Shown here one piece after another: positions 16,370 to 23,510 of a stretch of 64,000 nucleotides of DNA. How positions within the stretch are numbered: the stretch's first letter is position 1; each line of letters opens with the position of its first letter. Source of the stretch: Sinomonas sp. ASV322. GTDB taxonomy: Bacteria; Actinomycetota; Actinomycetes; Actinomycetales; Micrococcaceae. The notes below the pieces were generated by a model. It saw only the letters and a program-made list of their open reading frames with translations. It made no database searches and was not told the DNA's origin. The stretch lies in NCBI RefSeq assembly GCF_030908245.1, contig NZ_JAVFJJ010000014.1, positions 24,117-88,116 of the forward strand. Reading direction: 5' to 3'. A program made the translations under genes and the position numbers.

Positions 16370-19300
16370 TCATGGGGTTTTCTCCGCTCGCCGGCGGTTG
16401 ATGACGGCGAGGGAAGCGAGGAGGAGCAGCAGTCCCAGGACGCCGGCCCCATAAAGGGCGAGAGTGCCTGGTCCGCCGGCGGAGGGAAGTTTCACGGCCG
16501 GCACATCCTTGACGGTGATAGTCAGGGCGTTGACGGTCACGCCGGTGCCCGCGGTCGCCGGATCCAGGGTGATGGTGCCGTTGGCCGCGACGGTGAACTT
16601 CACCGGGGTGGCCAGCAAGGAGTACCCGCTGGGCGCTTGCGTCTCCAGCAGCCAGTACGTTCCAGGGAGCAGGTTGCGCACCTCGCTCAACCCGGTGGAG
16701 CCGGAGACGGCGCCGGTCACTCCGACCACCGTGGTGCTCATTTGACCGGCGTTGTCGGTGTGGATCTCAAACGTCGCGCCGGCCAACGGAGCTGTGGATC
16801 CCTGGGTTTGCCCGGGTCCGGACTTCTGAACGAACAGGTGGCCGGTGGTGGGGTTCGTGGTGGAACACGCCGGGTCAAGGGGTGCGGCGCTGCCCGTGAC
16901 GCATCGTGCCGGGGGGATGACCGCATTGCCGGTCGCCGCATTCCTCAGGGTGGCCAGCCATGCACTGGAGTTGACGGTCACCGAATACGTCAAAACCGCG
17001 GTCCCGTTGCCAGGGAGAGTGAATGAAGGTGAGACCAGCCTGTTGTCGGCACCAGGATCCGGAACCGCGACGGATGTACCGCCGTTGATGGTGAGCTTCG
17101 CCGAACCGGCGGTGAAGGTGGCGTTGTTGAGGACCTGGCTCAGGTCATCGGTGAGGATGACCCCGGTGACGGGATTCACGGTGGAATTGGTGGCGGTCAC
17201 GGTGTAGGTGATCACCCTGCTTGCGCTGGGGTCACCCGGGTTGATCGCAGTCCCGGAGGGCGGGGAAGCCGTCTTTCCGAGCGTCCATGAGCCCACGGGG
17301 TTGACCGTGCAGGTGGTGCTGCCCGCAGGACAGCTTGTCGGCGGGGTTGTGGTGGTTGAGGGTGTCAGGTAATTCTCGATCGAGGCGTTGCCAAGCTTGA
17401 CGGCGTCGTTGACTTTCACCTGATAGGTCACGACACTCTTCGCGCCCGCAGCCACGGTGCCGGTGATCCCCAGAGTGGGCGGACTCGCGGTGGCGTTGTT
17501 GGCCACCACCAGGGCGGTCCCGCTGGTGCTGGTCGTGGTGATGGAGTTGGCCACGAGGGACGTGTCGTCCAGGACGTTCCCCAGCCAGTCGGTGTAACTT
17601 ACCGTGGCCGGGGCGGTACCGGTGGTGTTGTCGAAGGTCAGCGAGTACGTGAGGACCTGTCCCGGCTGGACCATGGTCCCGGCCGCCGGATCCACGCTCT
17701 TGGAGGCCACCAGGTTGGGGGCGGCAATCGGGGTCACCGTCGGGTCTGTGCTGCCAGGCTTGGTTGGATCGTCGGTAGGGATCGGGGGCGAGCCGACGAA
17801 GACGACTGTGCCTTGGTTGCGCACCTCGCCGGCGGCCAGTGCTGAGGAGTTGACCACAACCTGGAAGGTGATTGTTGCGGTGTCGCCGGCAGGGATGACG
17901 CCCCTGAAGCTCGTGGTGCTGCCGTTGACCGGTTGGGCGGTGGTGTACGGCATCGCACCGCTCGAATCGGCCACGGCAGTGCCGTTGAGCTTCGTCGAGC
18001 CAGGAACGTAAGTCGACCCAACGGGGATCGAGTCTTGGAAGGTGGCACCTGTAGCGGAGAGGCTGCCGATGTTCTTGACGGTGATCGTGTAGGTCAAGGT
18101 GGTGCCCACGGTCACGGGACCGGGCGGCGAGACGGTCTTGCTCGCGACAAGCTGCGGCTTGGGCAGGGCGCAGGAAGCCAGGTCGGCGGCGTTGCCGTAG
18201 GTCGCGCTGCTGAACGTGGTGGCCAGGGTCGTCGTGCCTGTGTCCTTGTTGACGGTGTACAGGTTCGAGTTGGTTCCGTCGTTCGTCGTCGCGTAGAGGG
18301 TGCCGTTCGTGTCGAAGGCCAGGCCGTTGTAGAACTTGTTCCCGCCCGGGGAAGTCATGACGCCGACGAGGGTCGCCTGCGGGGTGGCCGTGGCCAGCTG
18401 TGCGGCCGAGATCGTGTAGAGGTAGGTCGTGGGGGTGGTGATGCTGCCGCCTGAACCGGTGGAGACGAGCGCCCACATGTTGCCGAGGCCATCGAAGGCG
18501 ATGTCGCCCGATGTCAGCGTTGTGGGATTGATCGTGCCACCGTTCCCGTCAGGGAACGAAGCAGTCTTAGCGGTCGAGATCCCGCCCGTGGGGGTCCACG
18601 AGTAGAAGTTGCCATCGTTGGAGAAAGTCCACAGGGTGCCGGACGCATCGAAGCCCAGCCGGTTGGTCTGGAACGCGGAGATGCCCGAGGCCACCTGCTC
18701 TTGGACGCCCGTGGTCAGGTTCACCCGGTAGAGATTCGACAAGAACGTGTTGCCGGATCGGGCGGTGTAGTAGACGTACCCGGGGTCTTTCGGGTTCATG
18801 GCGATGGCAGAGGTGCTCGCGTACGAGCCGGTCTGGCCCGGCGGGGATAGGGTCGCTACATTCTGCAGGGTAGGGAGCACTGTTCCGATGCTGCCCGGGG
18901 TGGCGCCTGCAGCGACCGATCCGTACCAGATCGCATCGCACGTGTAGTTAGAAGGGGTCGCGACATCGACCGTGGCCTTGGCAGCGACTTGAGACTGGGC
19001 ACCCGCGCAGCCAGCCCACCAGCTGCAGTCGGTGTTGAAGGCGAAGGTCGCCGTGTTGGTCGTGGTGACCGTGACCGTCTGCGCGCACGTGAAGGTGACG
19101 GTGGCGCCGCCGGGGATGTAGTACCTGGCCCGAATAAAGTCATAGCTCAGCTGGCTGCTCGACGGCGTGCCGCACTTGTCGTCAGTCGCGCTCACAAAGT
19201 ATTCAGGCGCCGTCGTATTATTCGTGACCGTGTAGGTGTAGGTGATTTGCCCGCCGCCGAGCGGAAGGCTGTAGGTGCTGGCAGCCTTCGTCGCCGTGAT

Positions 19301-19519
19301 CCGCCCATCGGCCGAGGTGACACTCCCGCCCGACCCGCCCGCATTCGCCGCAGGGGCGCTTGCTGCGGCCTGGAACGCGACAAGCAACGCGACGATCAGG
19401 GAAGCCGCCATGATCGCGGCGACTGGGCGCTGGAATCCCCCAGCTCTCCTGAACCTGCCGAGCACCGTCCGCGCTGCTGACAGGATCGCAAACGGCAAGG
19501 TCTCGCGCCTGGTCGGCAT
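16370..19519 (-). CDS. Large pilus adhesin / tip-type protein with propeller-like and DUF11-like repeats
   Basis: 1049 residues from the ATG at 19519, preceded by GGGGGG. Order: signal anchor (about 35-58); Cys-containing N-terminal domain; a region (about 210-430) of repeated blades such as LGFDASGTLWTFSNDG, IAFDGLGNMWALV and LAFDTNGTLYATTNDG resembling a beta-propeller; at least three DUF11-like modules (PQLVASKTVSPPG, PNLVASKSVDPAAG, SWTLGKTASPPSG); a SpaA-like domain with E-box YWLLETQAPSGYSLL; and the sorting signal LPSAG at 1011-1015, hydrophobic span and basic tail. There is no pilin motif, so it is probably a tip or anchored adhesin rather than the shaft. LPSAG departs from LPXTG. First gene of the operon; lower GC than the chromosome. 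Confidence 0.88.
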   Translation of the reverse strand: MPTRRETLPFAILSAARTVLGRFRRAGGFQRPVAAIMAASLIVALLVAFQAAASAPAANAGGSGGSVTSADGRITATKAASTYSLPLGGGQITYTYTVTNNTTAPEYFVSATDDKCGTPSSSQLSYDFIRARYYIPGGATVTFTCAQTVTVTTTNTATFAFNTDCSWWAGCAGAQSQVAAKATVDVATPSNYTCDAIWYGSVAAGATPGSIGTVLPTLQNVATLSPPGQTGSYASTSAIAMNPKDPGYVYYTARSGNTFLSNLYRVNLTTGVQEQVASGISAFQTNRLGFDASGTLWTFSNDGNFYSWTPTGGISTAKTASFPDGNGGTINPTTLTSGDIAFDGLGNMWALVSTGSGGSITTPTTYLYTISAAQLATATPQATLVGVMTSPGGNKFYNGLAFDTNGTLYATTNDGTNSNLYTVNKDTGTTTLATTFSSATYGNAADLASCALPKPQLVASKTVSPPGPVTVGTTLTYTITVKNIGSLSATGATFQDSIPVGSTYVPGSTKLNGTAVADSSGAMPYTTAQPVNGSTTSFRGVIPAGDTATITFQVVVNSSALAAGEVRNQGTVVFVGSPPIPTDDPTKPGSTDPTVTPIAAPNLVASKSVDPAAGTMVQPGQVLTYSLTFDNTTGTAPATVSYTDWLGNVLDDTSLVANSITTTSTSGTALVVANNATASPPTLGITGTVAAGAKSVVTYQVKVNDAVKLGNASIENYLTPSTTTTPPTSCPAGSTTCTVNPVGSWTLGKTASPPSGTAINPGDPSASRVITYTVTATNSTVNPVTGVILTDDLSQVLNNATFTAGSAKLTINGGTSVAVPDPGADNRLVSPSFTLPGNGTAVLTYSVTVNSSAWLATLRNAATGNAVIPPARCVTGSAAPLDPACSTTNPTTGHLFVQKSGPGQTQGSTAPLAGATFEIHTDNAGQMSTTVVGVTGAVSGSTGLSEVRNLLPGTYWLLETQAPSGYSLLATPVKFTVAANGTITLDPATAGTGVTVNALTITVKDVPAVKLPSAGGPGTLALYGAGVLGLLLLLASLAVINRRRAEKTP

Positions 19520-20122
19520 TGATCCCCCCAACTCTTCGGAATCGACACGATGCCGTTCCGGGGCCTCTGACTTCGGATGCGGACGCCGACAAGCACGCAC
19601 ACGCTGATTGCCGCGGCCCGAGATCCCAGGACATGGGTGGCGTCCTGGGCCGGGCCTGCAGGCCTCCCGCGTTACGGGAGCTCGACCTGTCTGCGGGAGC
19701 TGGGGATTCCCACAGTCAGGCGCTCTGGGCCGTCCGAGACCCGAGCGTAGGGCGCAAATGTGCCCTCTCAGGGCGGTGGTGAGAAAGTTCCGTACAGGCG
19801 GGCCAACATTCGAGGGCGAGATGAGGCCCTCATCCGTGCTGAGCGGGCCCCGAGGACCACCGGATCAGTGTTCCGGACCGAACGCGACGCCGGACTCCCA
19901 CGTCCGCTGCCTTGTGGGACTCGATCCGCGGCAGCCGTCGCGCATCCCCCTGCCCGGGGACAGGAGCCGCCAAACCCGTATTCCGTCGACAGGAATGCCG
20001 TCACGAACGCGAATACCGGTCCTCTCAGGAGAGGGGGCGAGCCTGATCAGCGGCTCAGATCACGTGGTCCACTTCTGCGGCGGCTCCCTGGTGGACCATT
20101 CGCACCTTGGAGGTTAACGGCG
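19520..20122. promoter_or_regulatory. Divergent control region between pilus operon and LuxR regulator
   Basis: About 600 bp without a convincing gene. It contains an inverted repeat CCCAGGAC/GTCCTGGG (19625-19632 and 19642-19649), a second CTCCCG/CGGGAG (19664-19669 and 19675-19680) and a direct repeat CGGGAGCT at 19675 and 19694, 19 bp apart, so two adjacent copies lie on nearly the same helix face. These are the best candidates for the regulator's binding sites. The stretch 19760-20122 is open in the regulator frame but has poor coding character and is probably a long leader. Confidence 0.5.
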
Positions 20123-22660
20123 TTGTTCGACCATGAAGTCAGCCGTGTCTTGGATTATGTGGCCCAAGGCCTGAACGTGAGGATCACTGGCCCTGCGGGC
20201 AGCGGCAGAACCACCCTCGCCCGCCAGATCGCCGTTGAGCTCGACAAGGCAGGGTTCGAGGTCCAGAGCATCTTCGCGACTCCGTCCCTTCGGACGGTCC
20301 CCTTTGCCGGGATCCTCCAGATGGGGCCGGACCTCCAGCCACGCCCCTCCGGGGTCGTTGGGTTCGCCAGCCTCCTTGCCGAGCGGACCTCGAGGCCGGG
20401 GGACCATGCCTTGGTCGTGGACAATCTGGAATGCCTCGATCCTGAGTCTCTCTCCGTGCTCGACAGCGTCCTGCTCCGAACGCACGTTCCACTCATCACG
20501 ACAACAGCCAATTCACCCCTTCGGCCCGGGACGCCAGATCCCTTGGCACTCAGGGCCTCCGCAACCGTTCCCATCGCTGCGCTGCGTTATGAGCAAGTGA
20601 CCTTGCTCGCAGCGCAGATCCTGGGCGGCCCAGCGGATGCCGATCTCATTGCCCGAATCCACACCAAGTCTGGCGGCAATCTCCGCCTTGCCGTCAGGAT
20701 CATCGAGACCGGGATGCTCAGCAGGAGGATCGTCTTACGTGAGGATCGCTGGCACATGAGCGGGGAAACCCTCATGAACGAACACCTCAAGAGCACGGTC
20801 GAGACCTACCTCGACGGGCTCGGGAACGATGAACTCCGGGCGCTCACCTCGATGGCTCTGAAGGGGGATAGCCCGGTTGATACTCTCGTCGAGTCCCTCG
20901 GGGTCGAGTTCCTCGACGGCCTTGAGCAGCGTGGGCTGGTCGTAGCGTTGCCCGGCCCTGACGGAGGCCCGCTCGTCTCGGTATTCCCTCCCGTCCTGGA
21001 GGACTACCTCCGGGACCACGCGCGCGCTACGCGTCGGATTCTCAGCAGCGGCTCCGGCGGCGACCCTCCGGTAGTGGGCGTCGGGATCCTCACGCAGAAC
21101 CGCGTCCGGAAGTCGGCTCTCGAGGAACTCAGGGCCGAACTCGCAGGCAACCACACGGCCTCGGCCCGGCGCTTCCATCGCACCCTCGAGGCCCTCGAAC
21201 AGCTGCATTACCAACGCTGGGCCGCACATCCGAGCCTGCCCAACGCTGTCGCATTCCTGAAGGTCTGCTGGGGCGCACCAACCGACCGCGACCGCGTCGC
21301 AGACATCTTCTCCCTGACCAGCCTCCAGGGAGGCGACCCGGACGATGCACTGTTCTTCGCCATCACCCAAGCTCTGTGGACCGCCCTCGAAGCCGAAGAT
21401 CTCGACCATGCCACGAAGATCATGTCGGACCTGGCGCGGACCGTCCCCGAACGCGCCGTCGAGGCCCGGGCCTGGACCCTGTTCCTTCAGGCAAGCTACA
21501 GCGGCATGCCAGCAGACCTCGATTCGCTGCTGGACGGCCTCACCGGAGCAGATCCCGCCGCCGGCGTCGTGCCCCTCGTCAAGGGCATTCTCGAGCTGTA
21601 CCGGTTCAACCCCGACAGAGCACTCGCCGCCATCGAGTCCGTTCCGGAGTCCGGAATCCTTCCCCGCTTCGAACCGCTCATCCGCGGGCTCGCGCTCTTC
21701 GCCTCGGGCCGGGTCGACGACGCACTGAGCTACGCGCTCGAGCGTCGGAAAGACGCCCTACAGCGAGTCGACCAGCTCAGTCTCGTCACGAGCACCTATG
21801 TCGCAACCCTCGCCCTGCTCTACCGGGGACTGTTCGACGAAGCCGAATACCTCATGGGCTGGGCCTTCGCCCTGCGCCGACCAGGGTTCCTCGTCGGATC
21901 CCTGTACAACGCCATGCTTCGCCTCTCCTCACTCCGAGACAACGCGGGGTTACGTCCCCTCGCCGAACGCGCAGCCGAAGGAATCCCCGAAGTCGGCCCG
22001 CTGCCAGCAACAGGCCGGGGCGCCTACGATCTCGCAGCCAGGCCCCCGCACACCGCCGACGACTTCGACACCGCCGCAGTCCAAATCCTCGACACCGCCC
22101 TCGATCACGGGTACATTCTCGAAGCCGTCCAGAGCGGCCTCTTCCTGCTCTGCCTGCTCCCTGGCCCCAAGATCTTGGCACGGCTCCGCGAGAAGCTGGG
22201 AGCGTGCGCAAACGCCGCTCACTCCCAGCTTCTCGCCGTCGCACAAGCCGCTCTCGACGCCGACATCAGACGGCTGGAACAACTGCTCGCCGGCTATGCC
22301 CCAGACGGAGACGCCTACCAGATTTCGATGCTCCTGCGCGGCGCCAGCAGTCGCTTCCGCTCCGCGGGAGACTATTCCACAGCCGCAGCTATCGGGCGCG
22401 CGGCGAATACCTTGACCCCCCGAATCCCCTCCGAGGGCACATACATCGTCTTCGAGCCAGGAGCCCGGAAAGCAGGCCCCCTCACCGAGCGCGAGAAGGA
22501 GGTCGCTCTTCTGGCTTCAGCGTTCGGCAACCAGGACATCGCGGCACAGCTGAAACTGAGCGTACGCACGGTAGAGAGCCACATCTCCAACGCGCTCCGC
22601 AAGACCGGTGCCATTTCCCGCGAGGAGCTCACAGAGATCACGCGCAACCTCCACACCTAG
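20123..22660 (+). CDS. Large LuxR-family ATPase transcriptional regulator of the pilus locus
   Basis: 845 residues from a TTG at 20123, chosen because GGAGG lies 9 nt upstream and because the sequence before it looks non-coding. Walker A GPAGSGRTT is at 23-31 and the Walker B-like ALVVDNLECLD follows, then a long helical middle region (TPR-like in style) and a C-terminal LuxR helix-turn-helix (PLTEREKEVALLASAFGNQD and SVRTVESHISNALRKTG). This is the layout of LAL/STAND-type activators. It faces away from the adhesin gene across a repeat-bearing 600-bp gap, so it most likely controls the pilus operon. GC is lower than in the flanking chromosome. Confidence 0.85.
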   Translation: MFDHEVSRVLDYVAQGLNVRITGPAGSGRTTLARQIAVELDKAGFEVQSIFATPSLRTVPFAGILQMGPDLQPRPSGVVGFASLLAERTSRPGDHALVVDNLECLDPESLSVLDSVLLRTHVPLITTTANSPLRPGTPDPLALRASATVPIAALRYEQVTLLAAQILGGPADADLIARIHTKSGGNLRLAVRIIETGMLSRRIVLREDRWHMSGETLMNEHLKSTVETYLDGLGNDELRALTSMALKGDSPVDTLVESLGVEFLDGLEQRGLVVALPGPDGGPLVSVFPPVLEDYLRDHARATRRILSSGSGGDPPVVGVGILTQNRVRKSALEELRAELAGNHTASARRFHRTLEALEQLHYQRWAAHPSLPNAVAFLKVCWGAPTDRDRVADIFSLTSLQGGDPDDALFFAITQALWTALEAEDLDHATKIMSDLARTVPERAVEARAWTLFLQASYSGMPADLDSLLDGLTGADPAAGVVPLVKGILELYRFNPDRALAAIESVPESGILPRFEPLIRGLALFASGRVDDALSYALERRKDALQRVDQLSLVTSTYVATLALLYRGLFDEAEYLMGWAFALRRPGFLVGSLYNAMLRLSSLRDNAGLRPLAERAAEGIPEVGPLPATGRGAYDLAARPPHTADDFDTAAVQILDTALDHGYILEAVQSGLFLLCLLPGPKILARLREKLGACANAAHSQLLAVAQAALDADIRRLEQLLAGYAPDGDAYQISMLLRGASSRFRSAGDYSTAAAIGRAANTLTPRIPSEGTYIVFEPGARKAGPLTEREKEVALLASAFGNQDIAAQLKLSVRTVESHISNALRKTGAISREELTEITRNLHT

Positions 22661-22744
22661 CCTTCCGCTGAGGCTCGGCTAGGGCAGCTTGACAAGGCTA
22701 CCGAGACTCTCCCAGATTTTGGGGACAGGCTCGGAGGCCCCCGG

Positions 22745-22778
22745 GACCCGCTTCACGACGGGTCAGGGAGGGGCTTTT
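22745..22778 (+). terminator. Terminator after the LuxR regulator
   Basis: GACCCG (22745-22750) pairs with CGGGTC (22759-22764). Flanking CCCCC and GGGG extend the stem imperfectly, and a TTTTT tract follows at 22774-22778. Confidence 0.6.
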
Positions 22779-22799
22779 TGCGCGGCTTCGCGATCCCAT

Positions 22800-22818
22800 G
22801 GTGCTACACGGGTGCTAC
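22800..22818 (+). promoter_or_regulatory. Direct repeat GGTGCTAC upstream of the antitoxin gene
   Basis: Two copies of GGTGCTAC (22800-22807 and 22811-22818), 11 bp apart, end 9 nt before the antitoxin start. One helical turn apart at the promoter, they are a good candidate for an autoregulatory antitoxin site. Confidence 0.55.
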
Positions 22819-22827
22819 GCTGGGCAG

Positions 22828-23085
22828 ATGCGAACTATCACGCAGCGAGAGCTTCGCAACGACAACGCCGAGGTGATCCGCGCCGTCGAACAAGGCGAGT
22901 CCTTCCTCGTGACCAAGAACGGCGTGAGCGTCGCCGTCCTGCGCCCAGCGCTGCCTTCGGAAAAGAACCCCGGCCTTCCCTTGAGCCGCCCCGCGAAACG
23001 ACGGCTCCGCTTCACGGACCTGCCGCGGGTCACGAGCCCCGTGCCGACTCAGACCACTCTCGACGAACTGCGCGAGGAGCGCTGA
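22828..23085 (+). CDS. Phd/YefM-family antitoxin
   Basis: 85 residues from the ATG at 22828. The Phd fold is shown by MRTITQRELRNDNAEVIRAV, then GESFLVTKNGVSVAVLRP. The C-terminal half (residues 55-85) is the variable toxin-binding tail. The antitoxin should bind the repeats just upstream and neutralise the PIN toxin encoded 4 nt downstream. A start 30 nt earlier exists but would place the operator repeats inside the gene. Confidence 0.88.
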   Translation: MRTITQRELRNDNAEVIRAVEQGESFLVTKNGVSVAVLRPALPSEKNPGLPLSRPAKRRLRFTDLPRVTSPVPTQTTLDELREER

Positions 23086-23089
23086 GTCC

Positions 23090-23482
23090 ATGCCGGCTTG
23101 GTACATGGACACATCCGCTGCTCTCAAGCTCATCGTGGAGGAACGAGAGTCGGCTGCCCTCGCGGAGTCCATCGATTCAGCCGAGGCCGTGCTCGTCGCA
23201 TGCCGGCTGCTCGAGACCGAGATGCGGCGCGCCGCCCAGCGCGATCCGTCCATCCACCAGGACCTCGTCTCGACATTCCTCGAGGGAGTCGACCTCTACG
23301 AGATGCCGGCGTCCCTATTCCGGCAGGCAGGACTCCTCCCGGGAGCCTCCCTCCGGTCGTTGGATGCGCTCCACCTCGCCGCGGCGGTAGCGCTCGATGT
23401 CGACGCCATCGCAACGTACGACATCCGGCTCGGCGACGCGGCCCTCGAACTCGGCATCGACGTCGTCCGGCCGGCCGTGTAG
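23090..23482 (+). CDS. vapC: VapC-type PIN-domain ribonuclease toxin
   Basis: 130 residues. PIN acidic residues are visible: Asp7 in YMDTSAALKL, Glu45 region (RLLETEMRRAA), Asp in LRSLDALHLAAA and Asp in ATYDIRLGDAA. These make a metal-dependent RNase site; VapC toxins usually cleave tRNA or rRNA. It overlaps no other gene and is 4 nt after the antitoxin, forming a two-gene operon. Phd-like antitoxin with VapC-like toxin is a common pairing. Confidence 0.9.
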   Translation: MPAWYMDTSAALKLIVEERESAALAESIDSAEAVLVACRLLETEMRRAAQRDPSIHQDLVSTFLEGVDLYEMPASLFRQAGLLPGASLRSLDALHLAAAVALDVDAIATYDIRLGDAALELGIDVVRPAV

Positions 23483-23510
23483 CGAGCGCGCCCAGATCTA
23501 CCTGGGCCCG

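Noticed and set aside
19760-20122. N-terminal extension of the LuxR regulator
   Set aside because: The extension is an Arg/Pro-rich chain without fold, whereas GGAGG precedes a TTG at 20123 where the ATPase domain begins.
11590-22700. attR copy of the tRNA-Thr 3' end
   Set aside because: I found no repeat of the tRNA 3' segment downstream, so the boundary of any island stays unproven.
22798-22827. Ten-residue longer form of the Phd antitoxin
   Set aside because: It would place the promoter-like repeats inside the gene. The family N-terminus is MRTITQREL.
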